Both the position numbers and the translations under genes were made by a program. Below the pieces are notes generated by a model that was given only the letters and a program-made list of their open reading frames with translations, was not told where the DNA came from and made no database searches. Source: Micromonospora sp. WMMA1363 (lineage in GTDB: Bacteria > Actinomycetota > Actinomycetes > Mycobacteriales > Micromonosporaceae). Taken from it: a DNA stretch of 64,000 nucleotides. The DNA lies in assembly GCF_030345795.1 (NCBI RefSeq), contig NZ_JAUALB010000001.1, positions 863,001-927,000 on the forward strand, given 5' to 3'. Below, piece by piece: positions 26,096 to 35,104 of the stretch; the stretch's first letter is position 1; every line of letters starts with the position of its first letter.

Positions 26096-28579
26096 ATGAT
26101 TCGGCTGACCCTGCGTTCGCTGCGGACGGAGGCGCTACGCCTGCTGCTGTCCGCCCTCGCCGTGGTACTGGGCGTCGCGTTCGTCGCCGGGACGCTGATG
26201 TTCGTGGACGGCATGCGGGCCGGCACCTACGACCGGGCGGGCAGCTTCGACCGGTACACCGACCTCGGCGTGTACCCGGCCGACCGGGAGGTGCTGCCCA
26301 CGTCACTCGTCGGGCGGGTCCGCGGTGTCCCCGGTGTCGCCGCCGCCGAGGGGGAACTGCTCGGCTCCGGCGGGGTCGTCGGCACCGACGACCGGCCGGT
26401 GCTCGGCTATGCCGTGCTCGCCGCCGTTCCCACCGACCCGGCGCTGCGCTCGTACGACGTGGTCGCCGGTCGACTGCCGGACCGCCCCGGCGAGGTCGTT
26501 CTCGACGCGCCCACCGTGGCCGAGCAGGGCTTCACCCTCGGCGCCCAGGTCCGCGTCGGTGGCGCGGGGGGTGCCGCCCGCCCGTACACCCTGGTCGGCA
26601 CCGTCGACGTGGCTGGCACTTCACGCGATGTCGGCGGCCCGTTCATCGGCCTGGTCGGCGCGGACGCCCTCGCCGTGACCGGCCGGCGCGGCTACGACCG
26701 GATCCTGGTCGCCGCCGAGCCCGGGGTCGACGGGGCCGGCCTGACGGACGGGGTGGCCGTGGCCGTGGGCACCGGGGCGACCGTGAAGGCACGGGCGCGC
26801 ATCCTCGATGAGGCGGTCGACGACGCAGTCCGCGATCTGGAGCAGTTCAACCTGGTGCTGCTCGCCTTCGCCGGGGTGGCGCTGGTGGTGTCCGGGTTCG
26901 TCATCGCGAATACATTCGCGATCGTCCTGGCCCAGCGGACCCGCCGGACCGCGCTGCTGCGGCTGGTCGGGGCCACCCGCGGGCAGCTGTTCCGGGCCGC
27001 GCTGCTGGAGTCCGCGGTGGTCGGGCTGGCCGCCTCGGCGGCCGGGGTGCTGCTCGGGGTGGGACTGGCAGGTGGCCTGAACCGGCTGATGTCCTGGCTG
27101 GATGCGCCCGTCCCCGGCCGGCTGACCGTCACCGCGTCCACCGTGCTGGCCGGCCTGCTGGTGGGCGCGGCGGTCACGGTGGGCGCCGCCCTCATGCCGG
27201 CATGGCGGGGAACCCGGGTGGCGCCGGTGGAGGCCCTGACCGACGCGGCCGTACGGCCCGGACGCCGGGCCGGCCGGCTCCGGCTGGCCGCCGGCGCGGT
27301 GGTCCTCGCCGCCGGGATCGCGGCGCTGGTCGGTGCCGCGCCGGCGGTCCAGGTGCTGCTGGTCGCGGTCGGCGGAGTGCTCGGCTTCTTCGGCATCGTC
27401 CTGTTCGGCCCGGTGCTGGTTCCCGCCCTGGTTCGGGTGTTCGGCGTACCGGTCCGGCGGTTACTCGGGGTGACCGGTAGCCTCGCGGTCACCAACGCGG
27501 TGCGCAACCCCCGCCGGATCGCGGCGACCACGACCGCGCTGGTGATCGGCATCGGACTGGTGTCCGCCTTCGTGGTCGGCGGGCACAGCACGAAGGCGGG
27601 CATCGAGCGCACCGTAGACGCCGAGATCGGGGTGGACTGGCTGGTCACCGGGATCGGCGGTCCGCTGCCCGCCCTGGTCACGGCCGAGCTGCGGACACGG
27701 CCGGAGCTCGCGGTCGTCCACGAACAGCGCAGCACGGTGTGGTCAGGGATGGAGATCCGGGCTGCGCACCCCGCGCTGGTGGGCCGGATCCTGACCGGTG
27801 TGCGCGACGGCGACCCGGACCGGTTCGGGCCGGGTTCGGTGCTCGTCGGCCGAGAACTCGCCGAGGAGCGGGGGTGGACCGCCGGCAGCACGGTCACCGT
27901 GCGGGACCGGCCGCTGCGGGTGGCGGCGGTGGTCACCGCTGACGGACCGGCGGTCGCGGAGGGCACGGTGCCCGCCGGCCACGTGGTCCAGCTGGTTGAG
28001 GCGGACTTCACCGCCCTTTTCCCAGACGAGCGCGGCGTCCTCGCCGAGATCGACCCGGCCGAGGGCGTCACCGCGGCGCGGGCCCGCGCGGCGATCGAGG
28101 CGGTGGTCGCCCACTACCCGACGGTGACCCTGATGGACCAGGGCGCGTACAAGCGGATGCTCACCGGCACGGTGGACATGCTGCTCGCCATCGTGACCGG
28201 GCTGCTCCTCCTGGCCGTGGTGATCGCGCTGGTCGGGGTCGCCAACACACTGACCCTGTCGGTCGTCGAGCGGACCCGGGAGAACGCCGTACTACGGGCG
28301 GTGGGCCTGACCAGGGGACGGATGCGGGCGGTACTCGCCGTCGAGGCGATGCTGACCGCGCTGGTGGGCGCGGTGCTCGGGGTGGCGCTCGGTACGGCGG
28401 TGAGCGCTGCCGCGATGGCTCTGCTGGCCCGGATCGGCGGGGATTTCGCGGTGGTGCTGCCGTTGGGCCGGCTCGGTCTGATCCTCGGCGTGGCGGTGGC
28501 CGCTGCGGTGGCCGCCTCGGTGCTGCCGGCCCGTCGGGCGCTGTCCCGGCCGGTGGTGGAGGCACTCGGCGCGTCATGA
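26096..28579 (+). CDS. FtsX/MacB-type ABC transporter permease
   Basis: An 827-residue permease with an N-terminal helix (about residues 12-34), a large extracytoplasmic MacB-type periplasmic-core region and a first FtsX domain of three helices (about 255-375). After a central pair of helices and a second extracellular part comes a final FtsX domain (about 700-820). This duplicated plan of about 800-850 residues is standard for actinobacterial MacB-like permeases. Start is ATG 26096, four bases after the ATPase relic stop. It has no intact ATPase partner here. The upstream HisKA_3/NarL pair probably controls it; the substrate is unknown. Confidence 0.9.
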   Translation: MIRLTLRSLRTEALRLLLSALAVVLGVAFVAGTLMFVDGMRAGTYDRAGSFDRYTDLGVYPADREVLPTSLVGRVRGVPGVAAAEGELLGSGGVVGTDDRPVLGYAVLAAVPTDPALRSYDVVAGRLPDRPGEVVLDAPTVAEQGFTLGAQVRVGGAGGAARPYTLVGTVDVAGTSRDVGGPFIGLVGADALAVTGRRGYDRILVAAEPGVDGAGLTDGVAVAVGTGATVKARARILDEAVDDAVRDLEQFNLVLLAFAGVALVVSGFVIANTFAIVLAQRTRRTALLRLVGATRGQLFRAALLESAVVGLAASAAGVLLGVGLAGGLNRLMSWLDAPVPGRLTVTASTVLAGLLVGAAVTVGAALMPAWRGTRVAPVEALTDAAVRPGRRAGRLRLAAGAVVLAAGIAALVGAAPAVQVLLVAVGGVLGFFGIVLFGPVLVPALVRVFGVPVRRLLGVTGSLAVTNAVRNPRRIAATTTALVIGIGLVSAFVVGGHSTKAGIERTVDAEIGVDWLVTGIGGPLPALVTAELRTRPELAVVHEQRSTVWSGMEIRAAHPALVGRILTGVRDGDPDRFGPGSVLVGRELAEERGWTAGSTVTVRDRPLRVAAVVTADGPAVAEGTVPAGHVVQLVEADFTALFPDERGVLAEIDPAEGVTAARARAAIEAVVAHYPTVTLMDQGAYKRMLTGTVDMLLAIVTGLLLLAVVIALVGVANTLTLSVVERTRENAVLRAVGLTRGRMRAVLAVEAMLTALVGAVLGVALGTAVSAAAMALLARIGGDFAVVLPLGRLGLILGVAVAAAVAASVLPARRALSRPVVEALGAS

Positions 28580-28593
28580 GCCGGGCGTGGCGG

Positions 28594-29952
28594 TCAGACG
28601 CCCGGCTTGTTGGCCGGCTCGGTGGTGGTAGCCGTCGGGTCCGGGGGCGGCGGTGTGGTGGTGGTCGCCCCCGGGTCTGGGGTGGTGGGCTTGGGACTGG
28701 GTGTCGGCGGGGTGGTCGTCGGGGGCGCGGTGGTCGACTGCTCGGGGGTGGGGCTCGGCGGCTCCGAGGGCGTCTGGCTCGCCGACGGCGACGGACGGCT
28801 GGTTGATCCGGTGGTCCGGTAGGACCGCTGCGGCGCGATGCTGGTCTCCTGCGGCACCACCACCGGCACGGCCGCGCCATCGGTGTCGTCGGTCGGCACG
28901 GTCGCCTCGGACACCCTGACCGCCGGCGCATCCGCCGCCCCGCTCGTTCCGAGCGCCGCCGCGAGGCCGGCCAGCCCCACCAGCACGGCGGCGGCGGCGC
29001 CGACCAGCGGCGCGCGCCCACGCCGGCGGCCCGCGGTGGCCGGCGAGTCCGTCCGGGTGGCCGGGCCGGCGGAGCGCAGCGCCGCCGGCGCTGCCGTGAG
29101 CATCAGCGCGGTCGCTGCCGACGGGTCGGACAGGGCGGACTGCGCCGCCTCGGCCATCGCCGCTCCACTGCTGAACCGGGACGCCGGGTCCTTCGCCAGG
29201 GCGCGGGCGACCAGCGCCCGCACCGCCTCGGGGATGTCGTGGGGCAGCTCCGGAGGTTCGTCGTCCAGGTGCCGGACGGCGACCTGGAGCGGATTGTCGC
29301 CGGTGAACGGCGGGGCGCCGCTGAGGCAGCAGTACGCCACGGCGCCCAGCGCGTAGATGTCGGTGGCGCCCGAGACGGGTCGCCCTGCGGCCTGCTCGGG
29401 TGCCATGTACAGTGCGGTGCCCGGCACCGCGTTGGTGCTGGTGATGCTCGTCACGTTGGTCGACCGGGCGACCCCGAAGTCGACCAGCACGACGCTGCCG
29501 TTCTCCTGCACCAGCAGGTTGCTCGGCTTGACGTCGCGATGCACGATGCCGCCCCGGTGCGCGGCGTGCAGCGCCTGCGCCACCTGCGCGACGATCGACA
29601 TCGTCTCGGCCACGTCGATCCGGCCGGCGACCTCGATCCGCCGGGACAGCGGCTCGCCGTGGACGAACTCCATGACCAGGAAGTCGGCGCGGCCGCCATC
29701 GGCGAGTCGGTCCTCGCCGTAGTCGAAGACCTGGACGATGCCCGGGTGCCGCAGGGCGGCCATGATCCGCGCCTCCGAGCGGAAGCGGGCGGTGAAGTCG
29801 GGGTCGGACACGAGCGCGGGCAGCAGGACCTTGACCGCCACCGGCCGGCCGAGGACCAGGTCGGTGCCCCGCCAGACGTCACCCATGCCGCCGGTGGCGA
29901 CACGTTCGTCCAGCCGGTACCGACTGCTGAGCACGACCCCCGGAGACAACAC
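28594..29952 (-). CDS. membrane Ser/Thr protein kinase, Pkn type without PASTA domains
   Basis: The 452-residue product has a Hanks-type kinase domain in residues 11-270 with the glycine loop ATGGMGDVW, Lys41, catalytic HRDVKPSN (Asp140) and DFG at 158-160. A juxtamembrane linker is followed by a membrane helix at about 314-335 and a Ser/Thr/Pro-rich extracellular tail of about 115 residues. There are no PASTA or NHL repeats, so what it senses is unclear. I choose GTG 29952 because homology starts at once; the open frame further up is repetitive DNA. It is divergent from the ergothioneine operon. Confidence 0.9.
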   Translation of the reverse strand: MLSPGVVLSSRYRLDERVATGGMGDVWRGTDLVLGRPVAVKVLLPALVSDPDFTARFRSEARIMAALRHPGIVQVFDYGEDRLADGGRADFLVMEFVHGEPLSRRIEVAGRIDVAETMSIVAQVAQALHAAHRGGIVHRDVKPSNLLVQENGSVVLVDFGVARSTNVTSITSTNAVPGTALYMAPEQAAGRPVSGATDIYALGAVAYCCLSGAPPFTGDNPLQVAVRHLDDEPPELPHDIPEAVRALVARALAKDPASRFSSGAAMAEAAQSALSDPSAATALMLTAAPAALRSAGPATRTDSPATAGRRRGRAPLVGAAAAVLVGLAGLAAALGTSGAADAPAVRVSEATVPTDDTDGAAVPVVVPQETSIAPQRSYRTTGSTSRPSPSASQTPSEPPSPTPEQSTTAPPTTTPPTPSPKPTTPDPGATTTTPPPPDPTATTTEPANKPGV

Positions 29953-30549
29953 GGTACTACCGTACCCAGCGTGGGCGAGGTCGGCTCGTCGCGACCGGGC
30001 CGCGACGAGCGCCCCGACGTCGATCGCATCGCAGCCGGTGGGTTTTCGACACCGGACGGCTGTCACCGGATGGGCACGGATCGTGACATGATTCGTCCGT
30101 CTGGGCCGTACGCTGGGCGAATGCCCTCTCCTGTGCTGATCGGTGCTCGTTGAAGCATCGCCGGGGCGACGACGTGTTGCGGCGATGCGTCGTCCGAGAC
30201 ACTTGATTATTCTCACTCTTTCCCGAGCCAGACCGACGCGGGCCGCCGGCCCGGTGGGGACTCGGGTGCCGGTGCCGGTGCCGGCACGGGGCGGGTCGGT
30301 TACCCGTCCGTTGTCCGCGGCCGCGGCGTGCGGTGCTGGGTCGCCCGCGGCTGCGGCGTGCGGTGCTGGGTCGCCCGCGGCCGACGCCGACACCTCGGCG
30401 ACACGCTGAACATCACTCGCGTTCGCCCCGGCCGCGCCGAGTTCGTCTGGTAGACAGAAGGAGGTCGCCCAGCGGGCACCCGCCGATGTCGGTGGGTCAC
30501 GCTACGGTGACACGGACCGGACGTCGGCGCGGCGAAGGGGGCGGAACCT
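29953..30549. other. 597-base divergent intergenic region
   Basis: It lies between the kinase gene and egtA. Apart from the 30-bp tandem repeat at 30321-30380 and a short AT-rich patch (cttgattattctcactct, 30200-30217) I see no gene or RNA. It must contain both promoters. Confidence 0.5.
30321..30380. repeat. 30-bp tandem duplication
   Basis: Two 30-base units (30321-30350 and 30351-30380) built on gcggcgtgcggtgctgggtc differ at one base. They lie about 170 bases upstream of egtA. This may be replication slippage or a paired regulator site. Confidence 0.8.
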
Positions 30550-31785
30550 GTGGTGACGTCTCCCGAGGTTGACCGGTCCGACATCCTCTCCTCGTCCGCC
30601 GCCGCGGTGGGGCATCTCGCCCGGATCTGCTTCAAGACCGGCCCACCCCGACACACGGGGGTCGAGCTCGAATGGACGGTGCACGACGCCGTCGATCCCG
30701 CCCGCCCGGTCGATGTCGGGCGACTGCGGGCAGCGCTCGGGCCGCACTGCCCCCGCACCCTGGACAGCACGAGCCCCGCCCAGCAGCTCCGGCACGGCAG
30801 CTCCGTGACCGTCGAGCCGGGCGGGCAGGTGGAGATCTCCACCCCGCCGCGCACCTCGCTCGCTGCGCTCGTCCCCGCGACGGATGCCGACATCACGCAG
30901 CTCGCGGCGCTTCTCGAAGCCACCGGTCTCGTACTTGGCCGCGGCGGCATCGATCCGCACCGGCCCCCGAACTCCGTCATCCAGACCCCGCGCTACCGCG
31001 CGATGCGTCGCGTCTTCGACCGGCGTGGTCCCGCCGGACGCACGATGATGTACAGCACCGCCGGGCTCCAGGTCTGCCTGGACGCCGGTGAAGCCCACCA
31101 ACTCGCCGACCGGTGGGCCGCGGTGCACGCGATCGGCCCGCTCCTGGTCGCCGCCTTCGCCACCGCCGGCCGGCACGCCGGGCGGCCCACCGGATGGGCG
31201 TCGGCCCGGATGGCCGCCTGGCTCGCCATCGACCCGGCGCGTACCCGTCCGGTCTGGACTCCCGAACACGGCGACGCGGACCCGGTCGCCAGCTGGACCG
31301 CCTACGTCCTCGCCGCCCCGCTGCTCTGCCTGCGTACCGACGGGCCGGACTGGACGCCGCCGGCGGGCGTCACGTTCGCCGACTGGCTCGCCGGCGCGCT
31401 GCCCCAGCCACCCACCACCGACGACCTCGACTATCACGTGAGCACGCTCTTCCCGCCGGTACGCCCGCGCGGCTACCTGGAGGTGCGCTACCTCGACGCG
31501 CAACCCGGCCGCGGGTGGTCGGTGCCGGTGGCGGTGGTCGCCGCCCTGTTGGCCGACCCTGACACGGCCCGTGCGGCTCGGGCGGTCGCCGGTCGGCAGG
31601 CCCACCGATGGTCCGCGGCGGCCCGCCACGGACTGCACGACCCGGGCCTCGCGACCGCCGCCGCCGACCTGTTCGACCTGGCGTTGGCCGCGCTGCCCCG
31701 GCTGGGGTTCCCGGCGGCGCTGCACGACGAGATCGACCGAGACGTCCGGCGGCGGCGCACCGTCGCGGGGAGGAGGAAGCCGTGA
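30550..31785 (+). CDS. egtA: ergothioneine biosynthesis glutamate-cysteine ligase EgtA
   Basis: This 411-residue protein of the GCS2 glutamate-cysteine ligase family makes gamma-glutamylcysteine from glutamate, cysteine and ATP, the thiol donor for EgtB. The N-terminal region shows the substrate loop HTGVELEWTVHD and later EPGGQVEISTPP, both typical of actinobacterial EgtA. The start is GTG 30550 and the stop overlaps the egtB GTG (GTGA). The gene order egtA-B-C-D, as in Mycobacterium, supports the name. Confidence 0.93.
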   Translation: MVTSPEVDRSDILSSSAAAVGHLARICFKTGPPRHTGVELEWTVHDAVDPARPVDVGRLRAALGPHCPRTLDSTSPAQQLRHGSSVTVEPGGQVEISTPPRTSLAALVPATDADITQLAALLEATGLVLGRGGIDPHRPPNSVIQTPRYRAMRRVFDRRGPAGRTMMYSTAGLQVCLDAGEAHQLADRWAAVHAIGPLLVAAFATAGRHAGRPTGWASARMAAWLAIDPARTRPVWTPEHGDADPVASWTAYVLAAPLLCLRTDGPDWTPPAGVTFADWLAGALPQPPTTDDLDYHVSTLFPPVRPRGYLEVRYLDAQPGRGWSVPVAVVAALLADPDTARAARAVAGRQAHRWSAAARHGLHDPGLATAAADLFDLALAALPRLGFPAALHDEIDRDVRRRRTVAGRRKP

Positions 31786-33131
31786 CGGAGACGATGGCCG
31801 ACCGGCGAAACGATGAGGACCTGCGTGGCCGGATCGCGGCGGAGCTGGACCGCACCCGCGCCCGCACGGCCGCGTTGACCGACGCGGTCGGCGACGAGGA
31901 TCTGGTGCGGCAGCACTCGCCCCTGATGTCCCCGCTGGTGTGGGATCTCGCCCATGTCGGCAACCAGGAGGAGCTGTGGCTGGTGCGGGACGTCGGCGGG
32001 CGGGAGGCGGTCCGTCGGGACATCGACGACCTGTACGACGCGTTCAAACAGCCCCGCCGGGACCGCCCGTCCCTGCCGCTGCTGCCACCGCCCGAGGCGC
32101 GCGCCTACGTGGCGACCGTGCGGGACAAGGTGTACGACCTGCTCGACCGGGTTGCCTTCACGGACCGGCCACTGGTCACCGACGGGTTCGCCTTCGGCAT
32201 GATCGTCCAGCACGAGCAGCAGCATGACGAGACCATGCTCGCCACCCACCAGCTGCGCTCCGGCCCGGCGGTGCTGGACGCCCCACCACCGCCCGAACCC
32301 CGGGCCCGGGTCGGCGGGGAGGTGCTGGTTCCGGCCGGCGAGTTCACCATGGGCACCGACACCGACCCGTGGGCGCTGGACAACGAACGGCCCGCGCACC
32401 GGGTGCGCCTGCCGGCGTACGCCATCGACGCGGCGCCGGTCACCAACGGCGCGTACGCCGCGTTCATCGCCGACGGCGGCTACGACGACCCCGGCTGGTG
32501 GAGCCCCGCCGGGTGGGCGCACCGACAGCAGGCGGGGCTGACCGCTCCGCTGCACTGGCGCCGCGACGGCGACGGCTGGGCCTACCATCGCTTCGGCCGT
32601 TGGGCGCGGGTGCGTGACGACGAACCGGTGGTGCACGTCTGCTGGTACGAGGCGGCGGCGTATGCCACCTGGGCCGGCAAGCGGCTGCCCACCGAGGCGG
32701 AGTGGGAGAAGGCCGCCCGCTGGGATCCGGCGACCGGCCGCTCCCGGCGCTACCCCTGGGGCGACGAGGACCCGACGCCCGACCACGCCAACCTGGGCCA
32801 GCGTCACCTGTGGCCGGCGCCGGTCGGCGCGTACCCGGCCGGCGCGTCTCCGCTCGGCGTCCACCAGCTCATGGGCGACGTCTGGGAGTGGACCTCGACC
32901 ACCTTCCGGGGCCACCCCGGCTTCACCGCCTTCCCGTACCGGGAGTACTCGGAGGTCTTCTTCGGCGACGACTACCGGGTGCTGCGCGGCGGCTCGTTCG
33001 GCACCGACCGGGCCGCCTGCCGAGGCACCTTCCGCAACTGGGACTATCCGATCCGGCGGCAGATCTTCAGCGGGTTCCGCTGCGCCCGGGACGCCGCACC
33101 GGGCGAGGCCCCCGGCGTGAGGACCGTCTGA
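31782..33131 (+). CDS. egtB: ergothioneine sulfoxide synthase EgtB
   Basis: A 449-residue non-haem iron enzyme that joins hercynine and gamma-glutamylcysteine with O2. The N-terminal DinB-like domain contains WDLAHVGNQEEL (His58) and HEQQHDE (His144 and His148), the three iron ligands by comparison with the mycobacterial enzyme. The C-terminal FGE-sulfatase domain runs from about residue 185, with AGEFTMGTD and later GGSFGTDRA. Start is GTG 31782, overlapping egtA; the open frame upstream is a shadow. The stop shares a base with the egtC ATG. Confidence 0.95.
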   Translation: MTETMADRRNDEDLRGRIAAELDRTRARTAALTDAVGDEDLVRQHSPLMSPLVWDLAHVGNQEELWLVRDVGGREAVRRDIDDLYDAFKQPRRDRPSLPLLPPPEARAYVATVRDKVYDLLDRVAFTDRPLVTDGFAFGMIVQHEQQHDETMLATHQLRSGPAVLDAPPPPEPRARVGGEVLVPAGEFTMGTDTDPWALDNERPAHRVRLPAYAIDAAPVTNGAYAAFIADGGYDDPGWWSPAGWAHRQQAGLTAPLHWRRDGDGWAYHRFGRWARVRDDEPVVHVCWYEAAAYATWAGKRLPTEAEWEKAARWDPATGRSRRYPWGDEDPTPDHANLGQRHLWPAPVGAYPAGASPLGVHQLMGDVWEWTSTTFRGHPGFTAFPYREYSEVFFGDDYRVLRGGSFGTDRAACRGTFRNWDYPIRRQIFSGFRCARDAAPGEAPGVRTV

Positions 33132-33877
33132 TGTGCCGCCACCTCGCCTATCTCGGGCCGCCGGTGACCCTGCGGGAGCTGCTGTTCGACCCGCCGTACT
33201 CCCTGGTGCGTCAGTCCTGGTCGCCGCGCGACATGCGCGGCGGCGGGACGATCAACGCCGACGGCTTCGGTGTCGGCTGGTATCCGAGCGGAGGCGCACC
33301 GGTCTGCTACCGGCGGGCCCAGCCGATCTGGAGCGATCCCACTATCGCGCAGCTCGCCGACGTCACGTCCGCCGGCGCGGTTCTCGCGGCGGTGCGATCG
33401 GCGACGGTCGGCATGGCGGTGCTCGACTCCGCCGCCGCGCCGTTCGCCGAGGGGCGGTGGCTGTTCAGCCACAACGGGGTGGTGGGCGGCTGGCCCGACA
33501 GCGTGGTCCCGCTTGCCGGCGCACTGCCGGTACGCGACCTGCTCACCCTCGACGCCGCCACCGACTCGGCGCTGCTGTGGGCGTTGGTCCGGCACCGGCT
33601 GCGGGCCGGGGTCAAACCGGCCCGTGCCGTCGCCGAGACGGTCACCGCAGTCGCCGGAGCCGCCCCGGGGTCGCGGCTGAACCTGCTGCTCACCGACGGC
33701 CGCACGGCGGTGGCGAGCGTGGCTGGGCACGCGCTGTCGATCCGCACGACGCCGGCCTCGGTGCTGCTGGCGTCCGAGCCGCACGACGATGATCCCGGCT
33801 GGCAGGCGGTGCCGGACGGGCAACTGGTGGAGGCCACCGACACCGGGGTGCGGATCCGCGCCCTGGCGGAGGTGTGA
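33131..33877 (+). CDS. egtC: ergothioneine gamma-glutamyl hydrolase EgtC
   Basis: This 248-residue class II glutamine-amidotransferase-fold hydrolase begins MCRHLAYLG, so Cys2 is the Ntn nucleophile. The motifs NADGFGVGWY and FSHNGVV follow the EgtC/YafJ pattern. It removes glutamate from gamma-glutamylhercynylcysteine sulfoxide, releasing the intermediate for the final C-S lyase. It is translationally coupled to egtB (TGATG). Confidence 0.93.
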   Translation: MCRHLAYLGPPVTLRELLFDPPYSLVRQSWSPRDMRGGGTINADGFGVGWYPSGGAPVCYRRAQPIWSDPTIAQLADVTSAGAVLAAVRSATVGMAVLDSAAAPFAEGRWLFSHNGVVGGWPDSVVPLAGALPVRDLLTLDAATDSALLWALVRHRLRAGVKPARAVAETVTAVAGAAPGSRLNLLLTDGRTAVASVAGHALSIRTTPASVLLASEPHDDDPGWQAVPDGQLVEATDTGVRIRALAEV

Positions 33878-33913
33878 CCGCCGGCGCTGACACCTCGACC
33901 AGGAAGGGCAAAC

Positions 33914-34879
33914 ATGAGCGCGGAGCCGTTGGAGATCCACCTCGAAGAGCAGGACCTGGGACGCAGCCTGCGGGCCGACGTCCGCACCGGGCTGGCCGCC
34001 GAGGAGAAGTGGTTACCGCCGAAGTGGTTCTACGATGCTCGGGGCAGCCAGCTCTTCGAGGAGATCACCCGGCTGCCGGAGTACTACCCGACCCGCGCCG
34101 AGCGTGCGGTGCTCGCCGAGCGGGCCGGCGACATCGCCGCCGTGACCGGGGCCAAGACGTTGATCGAGCTGGGCTCGGGCTCGTCGGAGAAGACGCGGCT
34201 GCTGCTGGACGCGTTTACCCGGCACGGGGACCTGGGCACGTTCGTGCCGCTGGACGTGTCGGTGAGTGCCCTGCGGCAGTCCACCGCCGAGATCGCCGCC
34301 GACTACCCGGGCCTTCGGGTCCGTGGCATCGTCGGCGACTTCACCCGGCACCTCGGCCGGCTGCCCGCCGGTGGCCGGCGGCTCGTGGTGTTCCTCGGCG
34401 GCACGCTCGGCAACCTGTTGCCGGCCGAGCGCGCGGACTTCCTGACCGCGATGCGCGCGGCCCTCGAACCGGGGGACTGGCTGCTTGTCGGCACCGATCT
34501 GGTCAAGGATCCGGCGGTGATCGTCCCGGCGTACGACGACGCGGCCGGGGTGACCGCCGAGTTCAACCGCAACGTGCTGCGGGTGATCAACCGCGAGTTG
34601 GGTGCCGAGTTCGATCCGGCGGCCTTCGCTCACGTCGCGCGCTGGTACCCCGAGCGGGAGTGGCTCGAGATGCGGCTGCGGGCGCTGCGGCCGATGCGCG
34701 TCCAGGTCCTCGACCTCGACGTGCCGTTCGCCGCTGGCGAGGAGCTGCGAACCGAGGTCTCGGCGAAGTTCCGGCCCGAGGGGATCGCGGCGGAGCTCGC
34801 CGCCGCCGGCTTCGACGCCCACAGATTCTGGACCGATTCCGAGGACCTTTTCGGCGTCACTCTCGCCCGGGTCGACTGA
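33914..34879 (+). CDS. egtD: histidine N-alpha-methyltransferase EgtD
   Basis: The 321-residue SAM-dependent enzyme trimethylates L-histidine to hercynine, the first step of the pathway. It has the DUF2260/Methyltransf_33 layout: an opening AEEKWLPPKWFYDARGSQLF, the SAM motif LIELGSGSSEKTRLLL and VVFLGGTLGN. A GAAGGGC sequence precedes ATG by a few bases. It lies 36 bases after egtC and closes the operon. No egtE (final lyase) follows. Confidence 0.95.
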   Translation: MSAEPLEIHLEEQDLGRSLRADVRTGLAAEEKWLPPKWFYDARGSQLFEEITRLPEYYPTRAERAVLAERAGDIAAVTGAKTLIELGSGSSEKTRLLLDAFTRHGDLGTFVPLDVSVSALRQSTAEIAADYPGLRVRGIVGDFTRHLGRLPAGGRRLVVFLGGTLGNLLPAERADFLTAMRAALEPGDWLLVGTDLVKDPAVIVPAYDDAAGVTAEFNRNVLRVINRELGAEFDPAAFAHVARWYPEREWLEMRLRALRPMRVQVLDLDVPFAAGEELRTEVSAKFRPEGIAAELAAAGFDAHRFWTDSEDLFGVTLARVD

Positions 34880-35066
34880 CCGCGACGGATCCTGGTGGGC
34901 CAGCCAGCTCGGCACCCGCCTCGCACCGTCCCGACGCGGGTGTCCCACCATGCCGCGGGCCGGGAGGAACGTTCACGAGCCGCCGTCGACGGTGGGCGGT
35001 GGAAGCGGGCGTTCCGGGTGGCTGATCTCTTGAGCGGGCCTGACGAGCCCAACGAGTGACGGGTTC

Positions 35067-35093
35067 GCCGGTGGCGCGACCGGCGCCACCGGC
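35067..35093. terminator. hairpin terminator between egtD and nhaA
   Basis: Perfect 11-base arms gccggtggcgc and gcgccaccggc surround a five-base loop. It sits between convergent genes and probably ends transcription both ways. Confidence 0.7.
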
Positions 35094-35104
35094 GTCCCGG
35101 CCGC

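Noticed and set aside
29953-30393. N-terminal extension of the Ser/Thr kinase
   Set aside because: The extra residues come largely from the 30-bp tandem repeat DNA and low-complexity text; the kinase domain starts directly after GTG 29952.
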